Shown: positions 44,361 through 53,947, counted from the stretch's first letter. The stretch: DNA of 64,000 bases from Methylobacillus flagellatus_A (GCF_031344055.1 NZ_JADBEN010000005.1); one strand, 5' to 3'. Notes: generated from the letters alone by a model not told the origin. Translations and numbers: made by a program.

Positions 44361-44376
44361 TGGCATGGATGTTGCC
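44361..44376 (+). promoter_or_regulatory. Sigma-54-type (-24/-12) promoter for the TonB-receptor gene
   Basis: TGGCATGGATGTTGCC: GG at 44362-44363 and GC at 44374-44375, 10 bases apart, with TTGC at -12. The only departure from consensus is T for C in TGGCAC. It lies 78 bp upstream of the receptor ATG. Confidence 0.72.
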
Positions 44377-44453
44377 ATATCCTGTGAAGTGTAATTTTTT
44401 GTAAACCAGCTTCCATATATCACAGGAAGACCACAGGGGAGACTTCAACCATC

Positions 44454-47090
44454 ATGCAAAAGAAACGCTTGCCACATTTCAAGCGCTCGTTAGGCTTTAT
44501 CGCAATCAATACCGTACTCGGGTTATATTCCGCCAATCTGCTGGCGGCTGAAGACATCAACGAAACAAACACTGAAAATAGCGCCACGGAATCCGAAGCC
44601 AATGTCCTGGGGCATGTCGTCGTGCAAGCGGGAAAACTGGAAAACAGCCCCTTACCCAGCCGTCCTTCCAGCTCATTATATGGCACGGATACGTCTATCC
44701 TGGATACGCCACGTTCGGTATTTGAAATTACCAAGGAACAGCTAGCCAAGGATCCAATCCGTAATGCCGATGATTTGGTACGCTACGGTCCAAGTATTCA
44801 GCGAAATGGTGGACAGAACGTAAATATCGCGCCGACGATCCGAGGACAATCCTCTGAGATTTTTCAGGATGGCCAACGCACCTACAATGTACGCAGGCCT
44901 TTCAATATCAATGCGTATGAAGGCGCTGATATTGTCACTGGCACAGCACCTCAGATCTATGGCCCCAGCTCGCGCAGCGGCGGGTATATCAATTACTTAA
45001 GCAAGCTACCGGATTTCGAAAAGCAACGCTCAGAAATCACTGGCTTACTCGGCACCTGGGTTCCAAGCGGCGGCTCATTTCGCACAGCGCGCATCACCTA
45101 TGACACCACTGGCCCAATCAGTGACACCCTGGCTTACCGCGTCAGTGTTACGCCACAACGTACCAATGACTACTATGACAATGTCAGCAATAACTTCAAT
45201 GCATTTTATGGCGCATTGGCCTGGAAACCGCAAAATAATGTCCGTGTAGACTGGAATGCCAGCTATGACGATTACTACGACTACAATATTATTCACGGCT
45301 GGAATCGTGGCACACAGCAACTTGTGGATGATGGACTTTATAATGCTGGCCGTGCCACACCCATTATCCAGCAAGGCAATAATTTTTATTCTCCAATCTA
45401 TGAATCTGGAGCTGCCAACTCTAATATCATCGGCTGGCAGGAGCGTATTCGTAACGCTTCAGGGCAAATGGTGGCAGGCAATACTGTAGCAGCACCTTTC
45501 ACTGACCCTAACAATCCGGGCACGATACGCGGCTGGGTATATGATCCATCGACACCTGGAAACGACCTTAAGAAACTTTCTCGCAGTGACTTTTCACGTA
45601 AAGAGGACAAAAATACGTCAAAACGTGGCGTTTCCCAGTTACGTATAGCGATTGATCTGTCTTCTGAATGGTCCATCCTGAACAGCACGATGTACCAATA
45701 TTCTGACGATACCAATGACTCGGTTGGCAGTTTTCTGACGCAATTCACCGATAAGATCTTCGATAATCGTACAGAACTGCGTGGCAGGCATGAATTCGAC
45801 TTGTTCGGATTGAAAGTCAGCGACAAGAGCAACACTGGTTTTTCTTTCCGTAGGGAAAGTTTCCGCACTTTAGCGGCCAATAATAGTTTTACGACATCAC
45901 CTTACGATCTAACCGCGCCTCTTTACCTAAAAACACCAGGAGGTTTACTTGGCCTGCCCACCTACGGCAGCTCAGGATCCTGGATCGGTCAGGCTGGTGT
46001 TCCTCAGCTTTCCAGCTTTGGTTATCTAGTATTGCCACGGATGTACCCCGTCAGCGGAGGACTGTATGCGGAAACAGGTGGATTTCCAGCCAATGGCGGC
46101 GGAGCGGTTTATACCGGTGAAGGCCGCTGGACGACTACCTCACTTTACACCCAGCAGAACTTTCTCGTTAATGATAAATATGGCTTCAATCTTGGCTTGA
46201 ATACTTCTTATATTGATGCCCGCATCAAGAATCCTCTTATCATCAATCCGGCGACGGATGACCGTAGCGATAGCTATAGTGTCTGGCTACCAAGTTTGCA
46301 AACAGGCGTCCTATACAAACCAAGCGTATTTACCACCCTCTATGCCAACTATGATCGTTCATACGCATTGAATACCGGTGGCTTTGCCGATGTTTTGACA
46401 TGGGGAAGTGGCAATCAACTTAGTCCACTGGCATTTCGCAGCTTGAGTATTCTGCGTGAGATTGGCATCAAATCAGAAGTAATCCCAAACAAGTTATTTG
46501 CCACCTTGTCGGGCTATCGTCAGGAACGTGACACGAGTCCAGATAACCTTGGACAAATGGCGCGCCTCATTGTTAAAGGGGTGGAAACGTCAATTCGCTT
46601 CCAAGCGACTGATCGCTTGAGTGGAGGAGCCAATGCTTCCCGCACTGATGCCAGGTTCAGTTATCTTGCTTACCCAGGCGGATTTTTCTCCGCTGCGGGA
46701 TTCGTCCCAGACAATGCTACGGTATTTGGTGACGGTAATTTCTTCAGTCGCCTGCCCAACCCTGGCGCCATTCGTGCACCGGGCATTCCGAAGTATTCTG
46801 CCAATGGATTCCTGGACTACAGGTTACCGTCCGGCCTTGGTGCAACATTGTCTGCATGGTGGACCAGCAGCTGGTACACGAACCCTGCTGAGGACGTAAA
46901 AATTCCCAATAATCATAACTTCGACTTGACGTTGTACTACAACCAGCCGAAATATGATCTGGGATTGCGCATCCTCAACCTGACCAATCGCAAGAACTTC
47001 AGCACTGGCGGGGTCGGTGGTACGACTGGAGAGTTCATCGTTCCATCCCATCCTCTCTCGGTTCAGGCAACCTTCGCCTACCGGTTTTAA
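44454..47090 (+). CDS. TonB-dependent outer-membrane receptor
   Basis: 878 residues. Signal peptide to about residue 31 (NLLAAEDI). The plug domain starts around 60, with DTPRSVFEITKEQL and RNADDLVRYGPSIQRNGGQ, and IRGQSSEIFQDGQRTYNVRRPF. The rest is a 22-strand beta barrel that ends with VQATFAYRF (terminal Phe, outer-membrane signature). Together with the ABC importer and two monooxygenases downstream and upstream, the substrate is more likely a scarce organosulfur or other small compound than a siderophore, but the sequence alone does not decide. GGGGAGA before ATG. Codon use and A/T content differ visibly from the ace and glnS genes nearby. Confidence 0.9.
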   Translation: MQKKRLPHFKRSLGFIAINTVLGLYSANLLAAEDINETNTENSATESEANVLGHVVVQAGKLENSPLPSRPSSSLYGTDTSILDTPRSVFEITKEQLAKDPIRNADDLVRYGPSIQRNGGQNVNIAPTIRGQSSEIFQDGQRTYNVRRPFNINAYEGADIVTGTAPQIYGPSSRSGGYINYLSKLPDFEKQRSEITGLLGTWVPSGGSFRTARITYDTTGPISDTLAYRVSVTPQRTNDYYDNVSNNFNAFYGALAWKPQNNVRVDWNASYDDYYDYNIIHGWNRGTQQLVDDGLYNAGRATPIIQQGNNFYSPIYESGAANSNIIGWQERIRNASGQMVAGNTVAAPFTDPNNPGTIRGWVYDPSTPGNDLKKLSRSDFSRKEDKNTSKRGVSQLRIAIDLSSEWSILNSTMYQYSDDTNDSVGSFLTQFTDKIFDNRTELRGRHEFDLFGLKVSDKSNTGFSFRRESFRTLAANNSFTTSPYDLTAPLYLKTPGGLLGLPTYGSSGSWIGQAGVPQLSSFGYLVLPRMYPVSGGLYAETGGFPANGGGAVYTGEGRWTTTSLYTQQNFLVNDKYGFNLGLNTSYIDARIKNPLIINPATDDRSDSYSVWLPSLQTGVLYKPSVFTTLYANYDRSYALNTGGFADVLTWGSGNQLSPLAFRSLSILREIGIKSEVIPNKLFATLSGYRQERDTSPDNLGQMARLIVKGVETSIRFQATDRLSGGANASRTDARFSYLAYPGGFFSAAGFVPDNATVFGDGNFFSRLPNPGAIRAPGIPKYSANGFLDYRLPSGLGATLSAWWTSSWYTNPAEDVKIPNNHNFDLTLYYNQPKYDLGLRILNLTNRKNFSTGGVGGTTGEFIVPSHPLSVQATFAYRF

Positions 47091-47107
47091 GTCATTGATC
47101 GCAACAG

Positions 47108-47140
47108 GCAGCACTGTTCGAATAACAACAGCAGTGCTGC
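47108..47140 (+). other. Stem-loop after the TonB-receptor gene
   Basis: GCAGCACTG (47108-47116) pairs with CAGTGCTGC (47132-47140), 9 bp, loop 15 bases, 17 bases after the stop. There is no U-run, so it is a poor terminator but may mark the end or stabilise the receptor mRNA. Confidence 0.45.
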
Positions 47141-47246
47141 AAATTCCTCAGACCCAATCAAATTCCACCAAACCTAAAAACAAAAACATCATTTAAAAAT
47201 CAATCAATTAAAAAATTCTCTTGCTGTCCATGTTGTTCATCCCGAT

Positions 47247-47262
47247 TGGCACAGTGATTGCA
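47247..47262 (+). promoter_or_regulatory. Sigma-54-type (-24/-12) promoter for the LLM-ABC operon
   Basis: TGGCACAGTGATTGCA: a full match to TGGCAC-N5-TTGCA, with GG (47248-47249) and GC (47260-47261) 10 bases apart. It precedes the monooxygenase ATG at 47332 by 70 bp, and supports that start over the upstream in-frame codon at 47221. Confidence 0.78.
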
Positions 47263-47331
47263 AATATTGGCTCTATAGATAGCCTCAGCAATGATCAGGG
47301 CAAGGGAATCTTAGCTAAAAGGAACATCATC

Positions 47332-48576
47332 ATGGCAGTCAAAATACTATGGTATCTCACAGAACCAGATGGACCAGTACCCTGGGAGAATGATGGTCGC
47401 TGGAGTACAGGATTCGATCACATCCAGCAACTGGCCACTACTATAGACAAGTTGGGGTATTACGGCGCATTGTTGGCGACAGGCGGAGGTGCTGGCAACG
47501 ATGTCAACATCGTTGCCTCCTCGGTACTCGCTGCAACCAAGCGTATGAAATTCGTTGCGGCAGTCTACCCAGGACTGATTGCACCGGCAAAGCTGGCACA
47601 GATTGCACGTACTATCGACCGCTTTTCAGAAGGCAGACTCATTTACAACGTCGTCAATGGCAGCGATGCCATCCTGCCATCCATGGGGTTCCACATCACC
47701 CATGACGAGCGTTATGACTTCAGTTATGAATACTGGGATGCGTTCCAGCAGCTATATCGCGGATCCCAGGCGGGCTACGATGGCAAATACATCAAGATTG
47801 CCGCTGCGCCACCTGCCGTTGCGGGCATGGTGAAACGCCAACAGTCCTACACCCATCAATATCAGGATTCTATACAGCTATGGGGAGCAGGCACCTCTGC
47901 TCCTGGTGTTGCACATTCAGCCAAACTACTGGATGTCTACCTCAGCTTTGCCGACAAGCCGCATCTGCTGGGCGAAAAATTCAAGCGGGTTGGTGCTGAA
48001 GCTGCCAAACACGGTCGCGAGCTCACATTTGGCACCCGCTTGCAGATCATTGTGCGCGAGACCGAGGAAGAGGCTTGGGAATATGCGCAATACCTGGTTG
48101 ATCGCACCTCTGTGCAGTACGCGATTGACTCGATCAGGCGTCAATTGCCTCCCGGCGAGACTTTCGAAAGTTATCGCAGCCCAGATCCTCAGGTACAGAA
48201 AAACCTGGAAAGCATACGTGCGGGCAAGCTGCCCAAAGCCAAGGATTATGAGATATACCCCAATATCTGGACTGGTCCAGCACTGCACGGGTTCAATGTA
48301 CTCGGTCCGCTGGCTGGCACCACACTGGTCGGCAGCGCCGAGAACGTCGCTGCGCGTATCCGTGAGTTTGAAGCCAACGGTACGCATGCCTTCATTCTTT
48401 CAGGCTGGCCACTGATCGAGGAAGCCCACCGGGTAGCAGACCTGTTATTCCCCCTGCTGGATCTGGACCATGGGTTTGATGTGCCATTGCTATCCCGCGA
48501 GAGGCGCAACAGCTACCCATTACGAGGTGAACGCCACCAGCCGCACACGCCAGAAGCACAGCAGCAAGCTGCGTAA
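47332..48576 (+). CDS. LLM-class flavin-dependent monooxygenase (SsuD-like)
   Basis: 414 residues from the ATG at 47332 (MAVKILWYLTEPDG), with AAAAGGA before it; the 37 residues upstream in the same frame lie across the promoter and are not protein-like. SsuD-type blocks are FVAAVYPGLIAPAKLAQIART, seen as YPGLIAPAKLA, then RLIYNVVNGSDAILP, RLQIIVRETEEEAWEYA and FILSGWPLIEEAHRVADLLFPLL, the last very close to alkanesulfonate monooxygenases. An insertion near 190-215 (VAGMVKRQQSYTHQYQ) is unusual. It needs FMNH2 from a reductase; none is next to it. First gene of an operon with an ABC importer. Confidence 0.9.
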   Translation: MAVKILWYLTEPDGPVPWENDGRWSTGFDHIQQLATTIDKLGYYGALLATGGGAGNDVNIVASSVLAATKRMKFVAAVYPGLIAPAKLAQIARTIDRFSEGRLIYNVVNGSDAILPSMGFHITHDERYDFSYEYWDAFQQLYRGSQAGYDGKYIKIAAAPPAVAGMVKRQQSYTHQYQDSIQLWGAGTSAPGVAHSAKLLDVYLSFADKPHLLGEKFKRVGAEAAKHGRELTFGTRLQIIVRETEEEAWEYAQYLVDRTSVQYAIDSIRRQLPPGETFESYRSPDPQVQKNLESIRAGKLPKAKDYEIYPNIWTGPALHGFNVLGPLAGTTLVGSAENVAARIREFEANGTHAFILSGWPLIEEAHRVADLLFPLLDLDHGFDVPLLSRERRNSYPLRGERHQPHTPEAQQQAA

Positions 48577-48616
48577 TGCTTTATCCATTCATTGATATCC
48601 CGCTTGGAAACCAGAC

Positions 48617-50209
48617 ATGACCACTGAATTATCCCGTCGTGGCTTTCTTATCAGCTCTGCCGCCATGGGCGGCAGCCTCTTGCTTGGTAGCGGCCTGCTC
48701 AGCGGTTGCCGCAACGGCAGCGATAATGCCGTCACTGAACTACCCAACGAGCCGCAATATGGCGGACGCTTGCGCTTAGGCATCATCGACGGCAGCAAGA
48801 CCGGCGATCTGGATGCGCACAAGCCATTGACCACAGGAGCGATCATTCGCGGCTTCGCCCTCTATAGCAAGTTATGGGAATGGGGCGAGGCAATGACCCC
48901 TGAGCTTGCGCTGGCCGAGGAGGTAGATGTCAATGATAATGCCACGCTCTGGACTATTCGCTTGCGCAAAGACCTGGAATTCCACAATGGCAAGACCATT
49001 ACCGCTGATGATCTGATCTTCTCGGCACGGCGCTTGTCAGATCCTGCCTTGGCCTCACCTTACTTGGCATACCTCAAATGGATAGACCGGGACAATTTGA
49101 TTAAAGTGGATGAGCGTACAGTCAAGATTCCGATCAAGGGCGGGACTGGCTTGCTTTCACTACCGGATAGCTGGGTGAATTTTGGCGGCATCGTGCCTGA
49201 AGATTACCACCCAATCACCAATCCAGTAGGAGCAGGGCCATACAAACTGAAAGAATTTGTACCTGGACAACGCTCGCTGTTCACGCGTTTTGAAAACTTC
49301 TACAAAACAGGGCGGCCTTATCCAGATGAGCTTGAAATCATTGACTTCAAGGATCAGACCTCTCGTGTGGCCGCTTTGCTGAGCGGACAAATTGATGTGG
49401 CGAATGCGCTTGATCCAGAACAGATCATCCCCTTAAAGCAAAATTCGAAGGTCAATGTCATTGTTAGCGAGACCCATGGTTGGCAATCATTCGACATGAA
49501 CTTGAGCAAGGCTCCCTTCAATGATGACCGGGTCAGGCAGGCCTTCCGCCTGCTCGTCAACCGCCAGGAGTTGATAGACCGTGCCTTGGGCGGCGAAGGC
49601 CGCATCGCCAATGACCTGTATTCACCGTTGGATCCGACATTCAACCACAATATTCTACAACGTGAATATGACCTGGATCAGGCCCGTTTCCTGTTGAAGC
49701 AAGCAGGATATGACAATGACCTGAAAGTAGACTTGACCGTTGGCCCAGGCCTGACTGCCGTGGCCGGCGGATCTCCCGCAGGCCTGGTTTTTGCTGAACA
49801 GGCAAAGAAAGCCGGTGTTACCGTCAAAGTAACGCAAGTGGATTCCGCCACCTTTGGCGGCCCGTTGCGCAACGATTGGCAATTTAGCACCAATAGCCGC
49901 TTGGGTGGCAGCTTCCTGCACACCGCCGCCATGGTGGATAGTCCAATTTCAACTGCCAACAAGACCCATTTTGACCACCCGCGCTTCGATGAATTATTCA
50001 GGCAGGCGATTTCCACAACCAATGTCGATGCAAGAAAACCACTGGTACACGAGGCACAGCAAATCCAGCATGATCATGGCGGATTGATCATCTGGGGTTA
50101 TAACAACACGCTGGATGCTGCAGGCAGGCATGTCGGAGGATTAGCTGCAGAACGCTCCCACTTTCCTACCTGGCGTTTCGACAAGCTCTGGTTAAGCAAA
50201 CACGCATGA
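48617..50209 (+). CDS. ABC-importer substrate-binding protein (family 5, peptide type), Tat-exported lipoprotein
   Basis: 530 residues. The N-terminus has a twin-arginine motif (SRRGFLISS) followed by a hydrophobic stretch and a lipobox LLSGC (Cys about residue 35), so it is probably exported folded and anchored. The family 5 signatures are WTIRLRKDLEFHNGKTITADDLIFSARRL, seen as IRLRKDLEFHNGKTIT and ADDLIFS, and GAGPYKLKEF. Family 5 proteins bind peptides, nickel, sugars and other small molecules. Its TGA overlaps the permease start by 4 bp. Confidence 0.92.
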   Translation: MTTELSRRGFLISSAAMGGSLLLGSGLLSGCRNGSDNAVTELPNEPQYGGRLRLGIIDGSKTGDLDAHKPLTTGAIIRGFALYSKLWEWGEAMTPELALAEEVDVNDNATLWTIRLRKDLEFHNGKTITADDLIFSARRLSDPALASPYLAYLKWIDRDNLIKVDERTVKIPIKGGTGLLSLPDSWVNFGGIVPEDYHPITNPVGAGPYKLKEFVPGQRSLFTRFENFYKTGRPYPDELEIIDFKDQTSRVAALLSGQIDVANALDPEQIIPLKQNSKVNVIVSETHGWQSFDMNLSKAPFNDDRVRQAFRLLVNRQELIDRALGGEGRIANDLYSPLDPTFNHNILQREYDLDQARFLLKQAGYDNDLKVDLTVGPGLTAVAGGSPAGLVFAEQAKKAGVTVKVTQVDSATFGGPLRNDWQFSTNSRLGGSFLHTAAMVDSPISTANKTHFDHPRFDELFRQAISTTNVDARKPLVHEAQQIQHDHGGLIIWGYNNTLDAAGRHVGGLAAERSHFPTWRFDKLWLSKHA

Positions 50210-51312
50210 CGATCAATACAGGCACAACTATAAGCAAGCTGGAACAACCCCGGCGTTGGAAGATCAAAACACAATCACGCCGCTCAACCTTCATTTCCTT
50301 TGAGAGAATAACTCAGGCTGGGACAAACCAATATACGATTCCAGCCTGGCTACCATGGATAGTCAAACGTATCGTTTCCAGCTTGCTTGGCATCATTGTC
50401 ATTAGCATGCTGGTATTTGCTGCGACCCAGGCGTTGCCTTCTGATCCCGCCCGCGTAATTTTGGGCCCTGAAGCCACAGAAGACGCAGTGGAGGTATTCA
50501 GAAAACATCTAGGAATGGATCAGCCGATTACCACTCAATATGTCAAGTGGATCAGCCGTGCATTGCAAGGCGACTGGGGGCATTCGATCGACTCCAACAT
50601 TCCCGTCACCCAACTGATCGCCGGTAGATTGGAGAACTCACTGGCATTGGTTGCCAGTGTTCTGATTGTCATCATTCCTGGCTCGCTTTTTCTGGGAGTA
50701 TTTCTAGCGTTACGTCGGGATAGCTGGATAGATCGCACTTGCGTATCAGCCATGATTGCACTCAAGGCCATCCCCAGCTTCGCTATTGCCATAGGACTGA
50801 TGATGTTGTTGGCAACCTCAGTGTTTCCAGTTTTGCCTGCGGTTTCACTGCTTGACCCCAACCAATCGGCCTTTGCCCAACCCATTTTCATGATACTGCC
50901 AGCCTTGACTCTGGTGATTGCCACGCTTCCCTACCTGACACGACTAGTACGCGGCTCCATGATAGAAGTCCTTGATTCGGAATTCATTACCAGCGCAAGA
51001 TTGCGTGGGCTGAAGCACCGTACCATTATCTGGCAATATGCCATTCCCAATGCCGTCATCCCCGCTATCCAGGCAATTGCACTGACCACTAGCGTCATGA
51101 TTGGCGGAGTGCTGATTGTCGAAGTCGTCTTTACCTATCCAGGCATAGGTAGCGCCTTGAATTCAGCTGTCGATATTCGCGATATTCCCGTCATTCAGGC
51201 CATTGTGGTATTCCTGGCAGGCAGCGTCATGCTGATCAACCTGCTGGCTGACATTGCGACTGTCATGCTGACACCTCGGCTGCGCACCCAGCCAGCCAGT
51301 ACAGGGGCCTGA
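50206..51312 (+). CDS. ABC-importer permease, DppB/OppB type
   Basis: 368 residues with six predicted helices after residue 50. The EAA loop is ITSARLRGLKHRTIIWQYAIPN (ARLRGLKHRTIIW), typical of the peptide/nickel family, and the N-terminal helix begins WIVKRIVSSLLGIIVISML. There are about 48 polar residues before the first helix, more than usual; a later start is possible but no strong ribosome-binding site was seen and the ATGA overlap supports the annotated one. Confidence 0.92.
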   Translation: MTINTGTTISKLEQPRRWKIKTQSRRSTFISFERITQAGTNQYTIPAWLPWIVKRIVSSLLGIIVISMLVFAATQALPSDPARVILGPEATEDAVEVFRKHLGMDQPITTQYVKWISRALQGDWGHSIDSNIPVTQLIAGRLENSLALVASVLIVIIPGSLFLGVFLALRRDSWIDRTCVSAMIALKAIPSFAIAIGLMMLLATSVFPVLPAVSLLDPNQSAFAQPIFMILPALTLVIATLPYLTRLVRGSMIEVLDSEFITSARLRGLKHRTIIWQYAIPNAVIPAIQAIALTTSVMIGGVLIVEVVFTYPGIGSALNSAVDIRDIPVIQAIVVFLAGSVMLINLLADIATVMLTPRLRTQPASTGA

Positions 51313-51314
51313 AA

Positions 51315-52151
51315 ATGAACATCAGCGCCTGGACAAAGAAAATCCGCCAGAACAGCCAGATTGGATTAGGTTTTACCCTTAGTGCTGGCATTTTGTTGCT
51401 GGCATTGCTTGGACCATGGCTGGCCCCCCATTCGCCCTTAGACCTGGTAGGCCCTCGCTATGGCTCTCCTGATGCCAATGCACTCCTAGGCTATGACTAT
51501 CTGGGACACGACGTGTGGTCACGGTTGCTTTCTGGCGGACTGTCCTTGGTATGGATGTCCATCGCGGCCTCAGTCATCGCCCTGGTTTCTGGTGCCCTGA
51601 TCGGAATGGTGGCAGGTTTTTTCCGTGGAAGAATTGATCAAACCATTTTATGGTGGTCTGATGTATTCCTCGCTTTCCCCAACCTCATCCTGATCTTGCT
51701 GGTCGTCGCCATGCTTGGCCGAGATCCTTGGCTGATCGTGATCATTGTATCTATCGCGTTCCTGCCTGGCGTGATCCGCTTGTCACGCAGCATTACACTA
51801 GGCATCGCCCAACAAGAATATATTGAGGCAACCACGATGATGGGATATTCCACCTATCGCATCCTGCTCCGCGAAATCCTGCCCAACATCAGCATGCCTT
51901 TGCTTATTCATCTGGGCACCATGCTTTCATGGGCAGTGGGTATTCTTGCCGGACTCAGTTTTCTTGGCTATGGAGTTGAACCACCTGCGGCCGACTGGGG
52001 ATTGATGGTCAATGAAAACCGTGCAGGTTTGCAGATACAACCCTATGCTGTACTGGCCCCAGCTATCCTGATTGCCTTGTTTGCACTTGGCACCAATCTG
52101 CTTGCTGAGGGCTTAGGCAGAGCGCAATCCGGCATCAAGGAAGCCCGATGA
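51315..52151 (+). CDS. ABC-importer permease, DppC/OppC type
   Basis: 278 residues with the DppC pattern: GLGFTLSAGILLLALLGPWLAPHSP at the start, DYLGHDVWSRLLSGGLSLVWMS (GHDVWSRLLSGG is diagnostic) and an EAA loop EATTMMGYSTYRILLREILPN (EATTMMGYSTYRIL). It pairs with the DppB-like subunit. 2 bp after that gene and overlapping the ATPase gene by 4 bp. Confidence 0.93.
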   Translation: MNISAWTKKIRQNSQIGLGFTLSAGILLLALLGPWLAPHSPLDLVGPRYGSPDANALLGYDYLGHDVWSRLLSGGLSLVWMSIAASVIALVSGALIGMVAGFFRGRIDQTILWWSDVFLAFPNLILILLVVAMLGRDPWLIVIIVSIAFLPGVIRLSRSITLGIAQQEYIEATTMMGYSTYRILLREILPNISMPLLIHLGTMLSWAVGILAGLSFLGYGVEPPAADWGLMVNENRAGLQIQPYAVLAPAILIALFALGTNLLAEGLGRAQSGIKEAR

Positions 52152-53947
52152 CATCCGTTCAACCCATTCATCCTGTACTAAAGGTTAATCAGCTTAATAT
52201 TGCTCTGGAAAATGGCACTGCACTGGTGTCTGACATCAGCTTCGACGTGCATGCAGGCGAAGTATTGGCTTTGGTTGGCGAGTCAGGATCTGGCAAGACT
52301 ACCATTGCCATGGCATTGCTAGCGCATACCCGAGCCGGTGCCAGAATAGAGTCCGGCACTATCCTCATCGACAACATCGATCTGCTGTCACTTGCTCCTG
52401 AAAAGTTACGTGCAATACGTGGAGGTCTGGTCAGCCTGGTTGCACAGAACCCTGCCATGGCACTTAATCCACTGCGTACTATCGGCCAGCATTTGCATGA
52501 TGTATTGAAAGCGCACCGGCCAGAGCTAAATCAGCATCAAAGACAACCCCAGGTCAATGCCATCATCCATGATGTTGGGTTACCGGCTGACCAAAGATTT
52601 TTGGATAGATTTCCCCACCAGCTTTCCGGAGGGCAACAGCAACGCATACTGCTGGGGCTGGCATTTATCCTACGTCCCAAACTGATTGTATTGGACGAAC
52701 CAACCACTGCCCTTGACGTCAGTTCGCAAGCCAGGATACTTAACACCATCCGCGACTTGTGCAAACGTTACGATGCCGCCGCCGTCTATGTCTCGCATGA
52801 TCTTGCCGTCGTCAAACAACTCGCAGACCGTGTCATGGTACTTTACGCTGGCCGTATTGCGGAAATATCGCCTCGCAGCAGCTTATTTACGCAACCGCGT
52901 CACCCTTATACATATGGTTTGCTTGAGGCTATTCCGGACATTGCGCTGAGACGCGCGCCCAAACCCATTCCAGGACAAACTGCTGCACCAGGCCATCGAG
53001 GTCAAGGATGCGCTTTTGCACCACGCTGCTTTAAGGCAAGTCAAGCCTGCCTGCACAAACAGCCTTCCTTGCTAACTCTCGACGAACAGCACCAGCTTGC
53101 CTGCCTGAATACCTCAGTTCCGCTGAGGTTGACGCAACCTGACTCCCTGCACAATGAATCGCTTATCCAACCAGAGATTGCAAACACTCTGCCTATTCTC
53201 CATATGCACCAAATCTCTGCGTTTTATGGAAAACAGCCAGTACTGCATGACATTTCCCTGGAAGTCGCCATCGGCGAATGCCTGGCGATTGTCGGACAGT
53301 CGGGGTCAGGCAAGACAACCCTTGCCAAGATCATGGCAGGACTGAATATTGCCGCCACTGGACGTATCAACTTTATCGGTGCCGAACTGCCACTGCGTGC
53401 ATCCTATCGCGCAGCTGAACAACGTCACAAAATTCAATACATCTTCCAGAACCCTTATCAGGCATTGAATCCCAGGCAGACGATAAAGGAAACGCTCTCG
53501 GCTGCGGCAAAGCACTTCTTCAAGCTAGACCACGCAGCCACTGCACTCATGGTAGCAGAGGTGCTCGGCAAGGTCTCGTTGCCGGAAAAAGTTGCCCAGC
53601 AGTACCCACGAGAACTCTCAGGCGGTGAACTGCAACGGGTTGCGATTGCGCGCGCCTTGATATGCCAGCCAAAATTACTCATTTGCGACGAAATCACCTC
53701 AGCATTGGATGTATCTGTCCAGGCCAACATTCTCGAGCTGTTACAGTCTCTGCAGCAGGATGGACTAGCGATTATTTTCGTCACGCATAACCTGGGTGTT
53801 GTCCGATCAATTGCCAACCGCGTCATGGTGCTCCATCAAGGCAGCATTATTGAAAGTGGGCATGTGGATCAACTGCTGGATCACCCTACCGTAGACTATA
53901 CAAAACGTCTGATCCAGGACTCCCCATCTCTGTTTGCCGCAGCGTGA
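52148..53947 (+). CDS. ABC-importer ATPase, two nucleotide-binding domains fused (DppD-DppF type)
   Basis: 599 residues. First domain: Walker A GESGSGKTT (about residues 40-48), signature LSGGQQQR, Walker B LIVLDEPT. It carries the oligopeptide-type C-terminal extension with four cysteines (C-x5-C-x6-C-x17-C, starting in GCAFAPRC), which in some DppD proteins holds an iron-sulfur cluster. Second domain: GQSGSGKTT (about 380-388), LSGGELQR, LLICDEIT. Fused ATPases of this kind serve peptide/nickel-type importers. Last gene of the operon. Confidence 0.94.
   Translation: MTSVQPIHPVLKVNQLNIALENGTALVSDISFDVHAGEVLALVGESGSGKTTIAMALLAHTRAGARIESGTILIDNIDLLSLAPEKLRAIRGGLVSLVAQNPAMALNPLRTIGQHLHDVLKAHRPELNQHQRQPQVNAIIHDVGLPADQRFLDRFPHQLSGGQQQRILLGLAFILRPKLIVLDEPTTALDVSSQARILNTIRDLCKRYDAAAVYVSHDLAVVKQLADRVMVLYAGRIAEISPRSSLFTQPRHPYTYGLLEAIPDIALRRAPKPIPGQTAAPGHRGQGCAFAPRCFKASQACLHKQPSLLTLDEQHQLACLNTSVPLRLTQPDSLHNESLIQPEIANTLPILHMHQISAFYGKQPVLHDISLEVAIGECLAIVGQSGSGKTTLAKIMAGLNIAATGRINFIGAELPLRASYRAAEQRHKIQYIFQNPYQALNPRQTIKETLSAAAKHFFKLDHAATALMVAEVLGKVSLPEKVAQQYPRELSGGELQRVAIARALICQPKLLICDEITSALDVSVQANILELLQSLQQDGLAIIFVTHNLGVVRSIANRVMVLHQGSIIESGHVDQLLDHPTVDYTKRLIQDSPSLFAAA

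Noticed and set aside
44361..44377. Sigma-54 promoter read on the minus strand of the same site
   Set aside because: TGGCAACATCCATGCCA keeps the GG/GC spacing because the site is nearly palindromic, but lacks TTGC at -12; the plus-strand reading is better and has a gene at the right distance.
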